Source: Oceanobacillus iheyensis HTE831 (GTDB lineage: Bacteria > Bacillota > Bacilli > Bacillales > Amphibacillaceae). From it: a stretch of 64,000 nt of DNA. Numbering within the stretch: position 1 is the stretch's first letter; every line of letters begins with the position of its first letter. Below the pieces are notes generated by a model. It was not told the origin of the DNA. It did not search any database and saw nothing but the letters and a program-made list of their open reading frames with translations. This document shows, piece by piece, positions 35,076 through 44,407 of the stretch. Made by a program: the position numbers and the translations under genes. The stretch covers positions 2,830,501 to 2,894,500 of the forward strand of contig NC_004193.1 of the NCBI RefSeq assembly GCF_000011245.1. The letters run 5' to 3'.

Positions 35076-35564
35076 TTAATTCCCTGCAAGATATAGGCCT
35101 AGAGTTGCGATTAATGCACTTCCAATGTAAGTTCCTGTAAATACAAACACCGCTACAATGGCTACTCTCCATGAAGTGTTTTTCAGATCGACTAATCTAT
35201 TTGCTACTGATATACCAGCAAAAGTTAAAATAGGTGTTGTAATTGATAAGAAATCGACTGCTTGTATAGCTTGTATAAAAAAATCGGATAACAGACACAT
35301 CAATAATGAAACAATAGAAACCCACCCCAAAACAGGGAATTCACGCAATATCGATATAGAAGTCTTATTTACTAAATCGGATATAAAAATCCCTATCATC
35401 GAAAATAACCACAAGACACCTAATCCTAGCACCGTCATCCCAGTTACTGGCATTGAATTCGGATCTTTTACATGTTTTATCTCCTGAGTGAACATAATCA
35501 AGCCTACACTTAATAATATTATAAGACCGTATTTAATATATTTATTAGATAATAGTCCAGTCAT
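35076..35564 (-). CDS. Membrane protein of unknown function (162 aa), partner of the upstream DUF3100-like protein
   Basis: A 162-residue protein with four to five hydrophobic segments. Its ATG overlaps the stop of the preceding gene (TAATG), so the two are translationally coupled and probably form one complex. I do not recognise the family with confidence. It closes a minus-strand operon headed by an M20 amidohydrolase. Confidence 0.75.
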   Translation of the reverse strand: MTGLLSNKYIKYGLIILLSVGLIMFTQEIKHVKDPNSMPVTGMTVLGLGVLWLFSMIGIFISDLVNKTSISILREFPVLGWVSIVSLLMCLLSDFFIQAIQAVDFLSITTPILTFAGISVANRLVDLKNTSWRVAIVAVFVFTGTYIGSALIATLGLYLAGN

Positions 35565-36355
35565 TACTTCTCACCTCGAACTAAAAGTTTATACATAAAC
35601 TGTTGTAATGGAGCAGCTAAAAATACCATCGTAAATGTACCTAGAAAACTTGTTAACAACTGGCTTGCTGAAGCATACGCCAAAATAGTACTCTCCATTT
35701 CTGGCATTTGTGCTACTAGACTTGCCGAAGAAGCACTCATCATACTTCCAGAACCTACACCAGATGCCATTGCTAATGCTTCTACCCTTATCCCTAAACC
35801 TAAAAGGATTGGAGCTAGTATACTAAAGAAGATTGCTCCAAATAACGTACCAATAATGTATAAAGATAAAACTCCTCTTCCCTCTTTTGAATCTAGGGTA
35901 TACTTTTCAGATATATAAGCAAGCTCACCTTCTCTTCCAATGCCTAGCGTCGCTCCTATTGCCTCTCTACGTAAACCAATCATTATTGCTATTGGAAGAC
36001 CAAAGATAACCGTACCTAAATTACCGAATTCCTGAAAAATAAACACCCAACCAATTTGTAATATTTCTCTAATCTGCGGGGCCACATCCGCTCCATAACG
36101 AGCCATTAAAGGAAGCATAATAAACAGCAAATACTTTCCAGAAAACTCAATGTTTACTTTACTATAAATTTGCTTCCAAAAACCTTTTCGAAAGAACTGT
36201 AAGCCTAATATCATTGTTATGACAATAGCAAATACTAAAGGTAGTAAGCCAATAGAGATATCTCCCACAGATATACTTTGGAAGCCAATCATCTCAGAAA
36301 TTGTTATAATAACTAACACAAATGCAATCAAATAAACCAAGTCTTTTATTTTCAA
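35564..36355 (-). CDS. DUF3100-like multi-pass membrane protein
   Basis: A 263-residue protein with about eight hydrophobic segments. Notable is LGIGREGELAYISEKYTLDSKEGRGVLSLYIIGTLFGAIFF followed by a glycine/serine-rich ASGVGSGSMMSASSASL stretch, which looks like a transport or metal site. It fits DUF3100-type proteins, a family without assigned function. It lies between an M20 amidohydrolase (11 bp upstream) and a coupled small membrane protein. The pair may export or import the amidohydrolase's product or substrate. Confidence 0.72.
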   Translation of the reverse strand: MKIKDLVYLIAFVLVIITISEMIGFQSISVGDISIGLLPLVFAIVITMILGLQFFRKGFWKQIYSKVNIEFSGKYLLFIMLPLMARYGADVAPQIREILQIGWVFIFQEFGNLGTVIFGLPIAIMIGLRREAIGATLGIGREGELAYISEKYTLDSKEGRGVLSLYIIGTLFGAIFFSILAPILLGLGIRVEALAMASGVGSGSMMSASSASLVAQMPEMESTILAYASASQLLTSFLGTFTMVFLAAPLQQFMYKLLVRGEK

Positions 36356-36366
36356 CTGTATCGCCC

Positions 36367-37641
36367 CTATATTTGATCAGTATCCTTCACAATATTTTGA
36401 ATAACTTCCATATAATCTTGATAAGTACGACGATACATTCTAGACATGTCGATATTTCCGTCTATTTTCTCGATAACCTGACTTAAAAATCTTGGGAAAA
36501 TCTCATAAATAAATTCCGGATCAATATCTATGAAATCATCACCATGGATCGTACCTGTAAAACCACTATATCCAATTTGTATACATGGAATCATATAAGA
36601 TAGATCCCCAATATCTCCTGCAGCACTAATAGCATTATTATTCCAAATCTGTTCTATTTCGTTATTGTCATGGAAAGCTTGCTGAACAAATTCTGAAAGA
36701 TACCTATCTTGAATAAACGGCAGATATCCCATTTGGGTTTTGGTATCCACTTCACCATTTAGCGCAATGGCACTTCCTTTGGCAGCTACATCCAATTTGC
36801 TAGCTACCTCTTTCATATAATCAACGGACTTTGTGCGTAAATCGGTGCCAACAGTAATATGATTAGGTATGACATTGGTGGACATATCTGAGTCCATTAC
36901 AATTGGATTGATTCTCACATTTTCTTCATCCCTTAATTGTTGTCTGCTTAACCCAACTGCTGTATTAAACAACGTAGATATATTATAGGCATTTATTGAT
37001 GAAAACGGATCAAAACCTGCGTGTGTCGCTTTTCCTTTAAATCTATATTTTTTATATAAGAAACCAGCTAAATCACAATTTATCTCAATAGTTCTTTTTG
37101 AGAACTCTCCTCCAATAGCGTGGACACAAATTCCAATATCAATATCATCAAACACCCCGAGTTTCATTGCTTCTGGTTTCCCGCCATAATGACTTATTTT
37201 TTTCTGACTCATTAATTCTTCTCTAAATTCTAGATCTAAGTATTCTTCCGCAGGTACAAAGACAAACGTGAATTTGTAGGTTAAATCTTTATACGCTTTC
37301 GATTGATATAAATAATTGTATAGACTTAGTGCAATGGCAACTTGTGTATAATGTCCACAGTTATGCGCGGCCCCTGTATCTTCATCCGCATACATATGAG
37401 AAGGAGCATAAACTGCGTCTAATTCTGCAATAAATGCAATATTAACCTCCGCATTTTCATTACCTAACGTAGTACGGAAACCTGTCGTACTAAAGTGATT
37501 CATATTAATATCCGGATTAATGGCTGTTAAATAATCAACGATGGTTTGCTTTGTATTCTCTTCTTTATAGCCTAATTCAGGCTGATAATAGATCTTTTCT
37601 GCTATATTTTTAATGTCATCATAGTTATTCTTAAAGTACAC
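36367..37641 (-). CDS. M20 family amidohydrolase (aminobenzoyl-glutamate hydrolase-like)
   Basis: A 424-residue metal-dependent amidohydrolase. Visible metal-site segments are HNCGHYTQ, PAEEYLDLE, CVHAIGGEF and IHGDDFIDIDPEF near the end; the dimerisation insert covers about residues 185-300. The divergent gene encodes an AbgT carrier, so the substrate may be p-aminobenzoyl-glutamate, a folate breakdown product, or another acyl-glutamate. It shares a minus-strand operon with two membrane proteins. Distinct from the second M20 gene at 42-43 kb. Confidence 0.85.
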   Translation of the reverse strand: MYFKNNYDDIKNIAEKIYYQPELGYKEENTKQTIVDYLTAINPDINMNHFSTTGFRTTLGNENAEVNIAFIAELDAVYAPSHMYADEDTGAAHNCGHYTQVAIALSLYNYLYQSKAYKDLTYKFTFVFVPAEEYLDLEFREELMSQKKISHYGGKPEAMKLGVFDDIDIGICVHAIGGEFSKRTIEINCDLAGFLYKKYRFKGKATHAGFDPFSSINAYNISTLFNTAVGLSRQQLRDEENVRINPIVMDSDMSTNVIPNHITVGTDLRTKSVDYMKEVASKLDVAAKGSAIALNGEVDTKTQMGYLPFIQDRYLSEFVQQAFHDNNEIEQIWNNNAISAAGDIGDLSYMIPCIQIGYSGFTGTIHGDDFIDIDPEFIYEIFPRFLSQVIEKIDGNIDMSRMYRRTYQDYMEVIQNIVKDTDQI

Positions 37642-37930
37642 CTTTTATCCTCTCCTTTAATAAAATCATTGTCTTTCCATTATTACAATCACCAAAAACC
37701 GAACATTAATTATATAAAAATAAATTTTGTTCGTATTTTAACAATAAATCTATCAGTACTTACCTCGATTGTCAATATAAAATTCGTAATATTATTACAT
37801 AAATCGACAAAATACATTCTTTTTAATACAAAACAGACCATAAAATTAAGTTTCCATGAATATTATTTAATAGAATTGCACCTAATATTCTGGTTATGCT
37901 AAATAACAAACAATCAATAAATCAATCTAC

Positions 37931-37958
37931 TAGACATAATTAATCTCATCTGTATACT
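37931..37958 (+). promoter_or_regulatory. SigA-type promoter of the abgT gene
   Basis: TAGACA (37931-37936), 16-base spacer, TATACT (37953-37958). The rest of the 37642-37996 gap between the divergent M20 and AbgT genes is very AT-rich; I see no convincing operator. Confidence 0.6.
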
Positions 37959-37996
37959 AGGTTATGTATTTATACTCGTTATATTGGGAGGTAAAA

Positions 37997-39538
37997 ATGA
38001 ATCATAAGAAACAACCTAAATCGATACAAGCTTTAAATACCATAGAAAAGCTAGGGAATAAACTCCCCCATCCTGTAACAATATTTATTTTATTTACCTT
38101 TATTGTTATTGCTTTATCACATATTTTATATCTTATGGGAGTGTCAGTTTCATTCGAAGGTGTAAATAATGAAACAATGGAAAGAGAGACACTTACAGTA
38201 GAGGCAGTCAGCTTACTTACACCAGAAGGTATTGCACATATGTTTTCCAGTGTTGTCGGTAATTTCACTTCATTTGTAGCACTAGGACCAGTACTTGTCG
38301 CTATGCTCGGAGTTGGAGTTGCTGAAAAAAGTGGATATATTAGTGCTTTAATGACGAATACTGTTTCCAAAGCACCAAGACGTTTTGTTACACCGATAGT
38401 TGTATTAATGGGGGTACTATCCAATGTAGCAGCATCTGTAGGATATGTTGTACTTGTACCACTAGGAGCAATTATATTTTTAGGTTTTAACCGCCATCCA
38501 CTAGCAGGACTTTCTGCAGCTTTTGCTGGTGTAGCAGGTGGGTACTCTGCAAATTTAGTAATCGGTACAAATGATCCTCTATTAGCTGGTATTTCTACAG
38601 AGGCAGCGAGAATTTTAGATGCAAGTTATGTTGTTAATCCAACAGATAATTGGTTTTTCATGTTGGCTTCTACTTTCATCATTGTAATTTTAGGTACTAT
38701 TATTACAGATAAAATCGTTGAACCGAAATTAGGAAAATACACTTCCAATGAAGATTCTAACAGTAATAATACCACGGTAACTCAAGTAGAGAAAAAGGGG
38801 TTATTCTGGGCGAACATGTCAATATTAATAACCATTATCGGTATCGCATTATTAGTCATTCCAGAAAATGGACCTTTACGAGGAGAAAATGGAAGTATTA
38901 TTACCTCTCCATTTATGAGTAGCATTATTTTTCTAATGATGTTAATCTTTTTAATTCCTGGTATTGTTTACGGAATTGTTACGAAGACGGTTCGAAATGA
39001 CAAAGATATAGCGAGCTTAATGACTTCTTCATTAGAGACAATGGCCGGCTTTATCGTATTGATATTTTTTGCTGCACAGTTCGTTGCATTTTTCAATTAT
39101 ACGAACTTAGGCACTATTATTGCTGTAAACGGGGCAAACCTATTGGAAGCAATTCAATTAAATGGCGTATTCTTACTTCTTGCTTTAATTTTGATTACTG
39201 CCATCATTAATTTATTTATCGCAGCTGATTCGGCGAAATGGGCAATAATGGCACCAGTATTTATTCCAATGTTTATGCAGATGGGAATTTCACCAGAGGT
39301 AACCCAAGTTGCTTACCGAATTGGGGACTCTGCAACCAATATTATCGCTCCATTAATGCCATTCTTCCCTCTAGTTGTCGCATTTGCTCAGCGATATGGA
39401 AAGCAAAACGGAATAGGTACTGTTATTTCCTTAATGCTTCCTCACTCCATCGTATTTCTGATTACGTGGATAATATTCTTTGCAATATGGTACTTACTCG
39501 GCATACCAGTTGGACCAGGCACAAGCTTAAACTATTAA
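37997..39538 (+). CDS. abgT: AbgT family transporter
   Basis: A 513-residue membrane carrier with about 11-13 hydrophobic segments. AbgT features: KLPHPVTIFILF at the start, EKSGYISALM, NVAASVGYVVLVPLGA, the hairpin-like GGYSANLVIGTNDPLLAGIS, and AADSAKWAIMAPVFIPMFM near the C-terminus. Family members import p-aminobenzoyl-glutamate or expel sulfonamides using protons. ATG 37997 follows GGGAGG; the longer ORF has no ribosome site. A 15-bp gap to an OsmC gene suggests a two-gene operon. Confidence 0.92.
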   Translation: MNHKKQPKSIQALNTIEKLGNKLPHPVTIFILFTFIVIALSHILYLMGVSVSFEGVNNETMERETLTVEAVSLLTPEGIAHMFSSVVGNFTSFVALGPVLVAMLGVGVAEKSGYISALMTNTVSKAPRRFVTPIVVLMGVLSNVAASVGYVVLVPLGAIIFLGFNRHPLAGLSAAFAGVAGGYSANLVIGTNDPLLAGISTEAARILDASYVVNPTDNWFFMLASTFIIVILGTIITDKIVEPKLGKYTSNEDSNSNNTTVTQVEKKGLFWANMSILITIIGIALLVIPENGPLRGENGSIITSPFMSSIIFLMMLIFLIPGIVYGIVTKTVRNDKDIASLMTSSLETMAGFIVLIFFAAQFVAFFNYTNLGTIIAVNGANLLEAIQLNGVFLLLALILITAIINLFIAADSAKWAIMAPVFIPMFMQMGISPEVTQVAYRIGDSATNIIAPLMPFFPLVVAFAQRYGKQNGIGTVISLMLPHSIVFLITWIIFFAIWYLLGIPVGPGTSLNY

Positions 39539-39553
39539 GAGAGGATGTTAAAT

Positions 39554-39973
39554 ATGAAAGTAACTACTAAATGGATTGGCGGTAGAGCATTTACTGCAAC
39601 AGGTGATTCCGGTTATGAAGTAAATATGGATGCAACAGAAGCTTATGGTGGCTTAGGGAAAGGCGCTACTCCAACTGAAATGCTTTTAAGCTCCTTAGCA
39701 GGTTGTATCGGTATTGATGTGACAATGATATTGAGACCACATCTTGATAAAATAACGAAGATAGAAATTGAAACTGACGGTACAAGAAAAGAAGAAGCTC
39801 CAAAAGGATTTACCGATATTGTTGTCACTTTTATTATCGATGGTGATATTGATAGTAAAAAAGTATGGCGTGCAATCAATCTAGGAGAAGAGAAATACTG
39901 CTCTGTATCTGATTCGTTAAAAGCAAATATCTCTTTTGAATTAATTTTAAATGGAGAGATTGAAAAAATGTAA
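39554..39973 (+). CDS. OsmC family protein
   Basis: A 139-residue OsmC-like protein with the two family cysteines, Cys51 in LAGCIGIDV and Cys116 in EEKYCSVSDSLKA. Members reduce organic hydroperoxides or bind thiol-reactive ligands; this short version belongs to the YhfA-like group rather than Ohr. ATG 39554 is preferred because AGAGG ends nine bases before it. It follows the AbgT gene closely and is closed by a strong terminator. Confidence 0.9.
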   Translation: MKVTTKWIGGRAFTATGDSGYEVNMDATEAYGGLGKGATPTEMLLSSLAGCIGIDVTMILRPHLDKITKIEIETDGTRKEEAPKGFTDIVVTFIIDGDIDSKKVWRAINLGEEKYCSVSDSLKANISFELILNGEIEKM

Positions 39974-39975
39974 TC

Positions 39976-40021
39976 TAAAAAAAGCGCTTAGAGATTAAAG
40001 TCAATCTAAGCGCTTTTTTTC
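39976..40021. terminator. Terminator after the OsmC gene
   Basis: AAAAAAGCGCTTAGA pairs with TCTAAGCGCTTTTTT, a perfect 15-bp stem with T-runs in both directions. It also faces the convergent SDR gene. Confidence 0.93.
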
Positions 40022-40072
40022 CTTTCCTAAATTATAATCCTATTCCACTGTTGCTCTAGTGAAAATGAAAAT

Positions 40073-40864
40073 CTACAACGCCTTCACCATACCGCCATCC
40101 ACTAATAACGATTGTCCCGTTATATACGTATTCGCACCCGAGCATAGGTATACTACCAAATTAGCGAATTCTTCAGTCTTACCATAACGCCCAATTGGAA
40201 TGGATGATTCTGCTTTCGATTTTACATCTTCATAACGCATGTCTTGCTGCTTTGCTACAAATTCATCTAAATGTTTCACACGATCGGTTCCAATTCTCCC
40301 TGGTCCAATTGTATTAATTAAGATGTTATCTGGAGCTAATTCTTGTGATAAACTCTTCGCCAAACCAACTATACCCGCTCTGAATGTATTCGATAAAATT
40401 AAATTATCAATTGGTTGTTTAATAGACGATGAAGCAATATTTACAATGTGTCCACTTCCCTGGCGACGCATATAGGGCAATACCTCACGTATTAACCGTA
40501 CAAAGCTAAGTAAGTTTAATTCAAATGCATTTGTCCATTCCTCATCACTTACGTCATCAAAGTTACCAGCAGGTGGACCTCCAGCATTGTTAACAAGAAC
40601 ATCTATTGTTTCATTTAATTCAATTGTCTTTACCACTAATTCTTTCACAGATGCTGGATTTGTAATATCACAAACAATATAGCTGACATTGTTATTACCT
40701 GTTTCTGAACGAATTTCTTCTTGCGCTTTCTCTAATTCTTCTTGACTGCGACTTGAAATAATCACCTTGGCCCCTTCTGCAGCGAACTGCTTTGCAGTCG
40801 CCTTTCCTAAACCTTTACTAGAAGCCGCTACAATTACTGATTTTCCATGTAAACCTAAATCCAT
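40073..40864 (-). CDS. SDR family oxidoreductase lacking the catalytic Tyr-Lys pair
   Basis: A 263-residue Rossmann-fold protein: cofactor motif AASSKGLGKA (13-22), NNAGG (92-96), NIASSS (142-147), and the C-terminal GQSLLVDGGM. At the YxxxK position it reads SNTFR (158-162), so the catalytic tyrosine and lysine are replaced by Ser and Arg. A recognisable subfamily of SDR proteins shares this LSN-x-x-R-AG pattern, so it is not local damage. Substrate and even catalytic activity are open. GGAGGAG precedes the ATG. Confidence 0.85.
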   Translation of the reverse strand: MDLGLHGKSVIVAASSKGLGKATAKQFAAEGAKVIISSRSQEELEKAQEEIRSETGNNNVSYIVCDITNPASVKELVVKTIELNETIDVLVNNAGGPPAGNFDDVSDEEWTNAFELNLLSFVRLIREVLPYMRRQGSGHIVNIASSSIKQPIDNLILSNTFRAGIVGLAKSLSQELAPDNILINTIGPGRIGTDRVKHLDEFVAKQQDMRYEDVKSKAESSIPIGRYGKTEEFANLVVYLCSGANTYITGQSLLVDGGMVKAL

Positions 40865-40961
40865 AATGTTTTTCTCCTCCTTCTCTAAAGGGAAATTGCT
40901 TTTATATTATTGTACCAATAGTTCCATCCCCGTCAAAATATACTGAATTTTATTCCTGTTA

Positions 40962-41876
40962 TTAATTTCTCAATTCCTGCAGCACGATCTCCGTCGCTTT
41001 TTCTATTAATTTATCATCATAATCTGCATCTTCTTCATCGCGACTAGACATGATCGCAATAACAATTGGCTCCTCGTCACCTTCTGGCCAAATGATACCA
41101 ATGTCATTTCTCGTTCCATATCCTCCTGCTCCTGTCTTATCACCAACAGTCCAACCATCAGGTACACCGGCACGAATTAGCGCATCACCTGTCGTATTGT
41201 TAATAAGCATGTTTGTGAGAACTTCTCTTCTATCTGCATCTAGCACATCTTCTAATACATATTGTTGAAGCGTTGTTGCCATTGCTTTCGCCGTACTTGT
41301 ATCACGAATATCACCTGGTTTTGCTTCATTTAGCTCTGTTTCATAACGATCCATTTCAATTGTTTCATCACCAATATCCCTTAAAATAGTCTCTAATTCA
41401 TCTGGACCACCCATAGCTTCTAAAAGGAGGTTTCCAGCAGTATTATCGCTATATCGAATTGCAGCATCAGCAATTTCTACAAGGGTCATACCTTCATCCA
41501 CATGTTGCTCGGTAATAGGTGAATACGTAACCAAATCTTCTTCGCTATATGTAATAGTTTCTTCTAATTCTTCATCAGACTTCGTTTGGAGGACGGCCCC
41601 AACAGCCAATGGTTTAAATGTAGAAGTGTAGGCAAACCGCTCATTTTCTCGATAGCTAATTTCCTTATCTGCTCCTGTATCTATGGCATACACACCTAGC
41701 CTCACATCAAATTCTTCTTCTAATTTTTTTAAATCCTCACTACCTTTATTTAATTCCCCATTGTTTTCTTCTGGAATCCCTTCTTTACTTTCAGCTTCGT
41801 TCGAACAAGCCATTAATACAATTCCAACTACCATAAATAGTAATATAAAGCTACTTCTTTTTAAAATACGTATCAT
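40962..41876 (-). CDS. bla: Class A beta-lactamase (lipoprotein)
   Basis: A 304-residue serine beta-lactamase anchored as a lipoprotein: lipobox LMAC with Cys24 and an acidic linker. Active-site motifs are STFK (Ser70 type), SDN (in YSDNTAGN), ExxLN (ETELNEA, Glu166 type) and KTG (GDKTGAGGYG). The protein is unusually acidic, fitting a salt-adapted host. A class A enzyme named OIH-1 is known from Oceanobacillus iheyensis; identity with it is possible but not checked. ATG 41876 follows GGAGGA. No BlaR/BlaI regulator is adjacent, so expression is probably constitutive. Confidence 0.93.
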   Translation of the reverse strand: MIRILKRSSFILLFMVVGIVLMACSNEAESKEGIPEENNGELNKGSEDLKKLEEEFDVRLGVYAIDTGADKEISYRENERFAYTSTFKPLAVGAVLQTKSDEELEETITYSEEDLVTYSPITEQHVDEGMTLVEIADAAIRYSDNTAGNLLLEAMGGPDELETILRDIGDETIEMDRYETELNEAKPGDIRDTSTAKAMATTLQQYVLEDVLDADRREVLTNMLINNTTGDALIRAGVPDGWTVGDKTGAGGYGTRNDIGIIWPEGDEEPIVIAIMSSRDEEDADYDDKLIEKATEIVLQELRN

Positions 41877-41901
41877 CGAGTTTCCTCCTTCCAATCACTA
41901 G

Positions 41902-41946
41902 ATTACAAAAAGCTGTGACCCTATTAGAATCTCAGCTTTTTGTAAT
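41902..41946 (-). terminator. Terminator of the second M20 hydrolase gene
   Basis: ATTACAAAAAGCTG pairs perfectly with CAGCTTTTTGTAAT (14 bp). It lies just after 41954, where the restored reading frame of the M20 hydrolase stops, which supports that stop as the original gene end. Confidence 0.82.
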
Positions 41947-42015
41947 TTCAAATCTATAGCTCCATTACATTTTCACTCTTACTATTTTCTTGCATATACG
42001 TTATTGTCGCTCTGC

Positions 42016-43155
42016 CTAACACTTTTGCTGCAATAAGTAATCCTCTTTCATCAATATCAAATTTAGGATGATGATGTGGATAGGACTCTTCCTTCCGTTA
42101 ATCTCTGCTCCCGTAAAGAAAAACGTACCTTTCACCTGTTGAAGATAATATGAAAAATCTTCTCCCCCCATGACCTGAGGTGACTCTTGCACTACTTCTA
42201 CACCAGGAATACCTTCTGCTAGATTTGCTACAAATAATGTTTCTTTTTCATGAGTAACAAGGGAAGGATAACCTCTACGATAATGCAGTACTCCTTTAGC
42301 ATTAGCCAACTCACAGGTTGCAGAAACCACTCTTTCCATTTCTGCTTCGATCAAGTCTCGAACACCTTCATCAAACGTTCGTACGGTTCCTTTTAATTCT
42401 GCAGTATCTGCAATTACATTATTCGCATTGATTGCTTCAAAAGAACCCACCGATACAACAGCTGAATGTAACGGATCGACCTTTCGGCTAACAATTTGTT
42501 GAAGGTTATTTACTAGTTGGCTCCCAATAACAATACTATCCTTTGTTTGATGTGGATATGCGCCATGCCCACCTTTTCCTTGTATATCAATTTCAAAGAA
42601 ATCCGCAGCAGCTTGCAATGGACCAACACGATAATTCACTTCGCCTAAAGGTGTCTGTGCTTGAATATGCGTACCAAAAATAACATCCACTCCATCCAAG
42701 CAACCATCTTCAATCATCAACTTTGCTCCACCAGGAATAACCTCTTCCGCATGCTGATGAATAAAAACAACTGTACCCTCTAATTCTTCTTTCATCCCAT
42801 TCAATGCTTTTGCAAGACCTAAAAGGGTTGCCGTATGTGCATCATGTCCGCATGCATGCATTACTCCTTCGTTCTGAGATTGAAAAGGTAATCCAGTTTC
42901 TTCTTTAATTGGTAACGCATCAAAATCTGCCCGCATCGCAACTGTCGGGCCTGGCTTACCTCCTTGTAAATAAGCAACAACCCCATTTCCACCAACATTT
43001 GTACGAACGCGATGCCCTAACTTCTCATGATATTCTGCAATATACTTTGGCGTATGTACTTCTTGAAAAGAAAGCTCTGGATGTTGATGCAGATGTCGGC
43101 GTATTTGTACGATTTCTTCGTAAAGGGAATCAAGGGAATGATAAAGATTTTCCAT
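42016..43155 (-). CDS. M20 family N-acyl-amino-acid amidohydrolase, C-terminus frameshifted
   Basis: A 379-codon ORF with M20D peptidase features: HLHQHPELSF, MRADFDALPI, MHACGHDAHTATLLG, QHAEEVIPGGAKLMIEDG, and VMGGEDFSYYLQ. After FFTGAEINGR near 42090 the frame leaves the family pattern and stops at 42016. In the neighbouring frame the expected tail continues: EESYPHHHPKFDIDERGLLI, then AAKVLGRATITYM, with a stop at 41954. A one-base loss in the GGAAGGAAGAG region would explain this; the intact protein would have about 400 residues. Members hydrolyse N-acyl amino acids or hippurate-like compounds. Confidence 0.85.
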   Translation of the reverse strand: MENLYHSLDSLYEEIVQIRRHLHQHPELSFQEVHTPKYIAEYHEKLGHRVRTNVGGNGVVAYLQGGKPGPTVAMRADFDALPIKEETGLPFQSQNEGVMHACGHDAHTATLLGLAKALNGMKEELEGTVVFIHQHAEEVIPGGAKLMIEDGCLDGVDVIFGTHIQAQTPLGEVNYRVGPLQAAADFFEIDIQGKGGHGAYPHQTKDSIVIGSQLVNNLQQIVSRKVDPLHSAVVSVGSFEAINANNVIADTAELKGTVRTFDEGVRDLIEAEMERVVSATCELANAKGVLHYRRGYPSLVTHEKETLFVANLAEGIPGVEVVQESPQVMGGEDFSYYLQQVKGTFFFTGAEINGRKSPIHIIILNLILMKEDYLLQQKC

Positions 43156-43509
43156 ATTTACTACCTCTCTCTAGTGTTTTATTAAAAAATCTGAAAATTA
43201 ATATATATTATTTAAATATTAGAATTCTGAATCTGCTTTGTCAATGATTCCATATCATTATTTTATTAACACCGATACAGAGTTGCTTATTTCTCATAGA
43301 ATAGCCTAAGAAGCTTGGATATGGATGCACGCTTAAAATGGTGCATAAATACTAACCTTTCTTTGAGCTCTTTCAATATATTATACTTGTTTTCAGCTAC
43401 ATTCACGCCCATACTAAAGCTACGTTCACACCTAATTAAATATCGATTATTTTACATAGTAGATTCATAAGACACCGTTTTACTATTTATTAAAGGAGGA
43501 TAATAAAAT
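43156..43509. other. Gap upstream of nanE with one inverted repeat
   Basis: AT-rich. The only structure seen is ATGCAC (43325-43330) / GTGCAT (43341-43346), a 6-bp inverted repeat with a 10-bp spacer, possibly an operator. AAAGGAGG at the right end is the nanE ribosome site. Confidence 0.35.
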
Positions 43510-44178
43510 ATGTTAGATCAAATTAAAAATAGCTTGATTGTATCTTGTCAGGCATTACCTGATGAACCATTGCATAGTTCCTTTATTATGTCCAAAATGG
43601 CACTTGCAGCGAAACAAGGCGGTGCAAAAGGAATTAGAGCTAATACAAAAGAAGATATTATTCAAATAAAAGAAGAGGTTAATCTTCCTGTGGTAGGAAT
43701 TGTGAAGAGAGATTATAAAGACAGTGAGGTTTTTATAACTGCTACTTATAAAGAAATTGATGAGCTATTAGAAAGTAATTGTGAAATGATTGCTATAGAC
43801 GCGACTACAAGAAATCGCCCACAAGATATCAAGCTTCAAGATTTAGTGGATTATACAAAAAGATTAAATAGTGAGGTTGAGTTAATGGCAGATATCGCAA
43901 CTTTAGAAGAGGCAAAAATTGCAGAAAAGCTAGGTTTTGACTGTATCTCTACCACTCTACATGGTTATACGAGTAATACTTCTAATCACAAAATCTATGA
44001 TAATGATTTTAGCTTTCTTAAGAACTTACTATCCGAAGTGAAAATACCAATCATTGCGGAGGGAAATATACTAACCCCAGAAATGTTCAAACGATGTATT
44101 GAGCTTGGAGCTCATGCATGCGTGGTAGGTGGAGCTATCACCAGACCACAAGAAATAACGAAACGATTTATTGGATAA
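43510..44178 (+). CDS. nanE: N-acetylmannosamine-6-phosphate 2-epimerase
   Basis: A 222-residue TIM-barrel enzyme converting N-acetylmannosamine 6-phosphate to N-acetylglucosamine 6-phosphate. Family stretches: [89 protein letters not shown] and [14 protein letters not shown]. It normally serves sialic acid catabolism, but no nanA, nanK or transporter is adjacent, so the pathway partners must lie elsewhere. A strong AAAGGAGG site precedes the ATG. Confidence 0.93.
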   Translation: MLDQIKNSLIVSCQALPDEPLHSSFIMSKMALAAKQGGAKGIRANTKEDIIQIKEEVNLPVVGIVKRDYKDSEVFITATYKEIDELLESNCEMIAIDATTRNRPQDIKLQDLVDYTKRLNSEVELMADIATLEEAKIAEKLGFDCISTTLHGYTSNTSNHKIYDNDFSFLKNLLSEVKIPIIAEGNILTPEMFKRCIELGAHACVVGGAITRPQEITKRFIG

Positions 44179-44184
44179 TGACAA

Positions 44185-44340
44185 AAGGTGAGACAAGAGT
44201 AATTGTTCGATTCAAGCCATCCTTTATTTGAAGGTTTAGATCGAATACATGAAGAAGAAGATGAGACAAAAGTATGTAGGCGGCTGGGTGAGGTAACGAC
44301 GTTTAAGCATCGTTAACTCACCAGCCTCTTTCTCTCATTA
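44185..44340 (+). repeat. Repeat/hairpin element downstream of nanE
   Basis: Two related words, GGTGAGACAAGAGTA (about 44188) and GATGAGACAAAAGTA (about 44263), precede a long imperfect hairpin. In it, GGCTGGGTGAGGTAACGACG pairs with CATCGTTAACTCACCAGCC, followed by a pyrimidine-rich tail. It could be a terminator for nanE or a member of a dispersed repeat family. Confidence 0.45.
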
Positions 44341-44407
44341 TCTATCATTCATCTTCTGTTCAAAAATTATGTTGAATCCTCATCTATTATAAAATCTTCA
44401 ACAGCAT

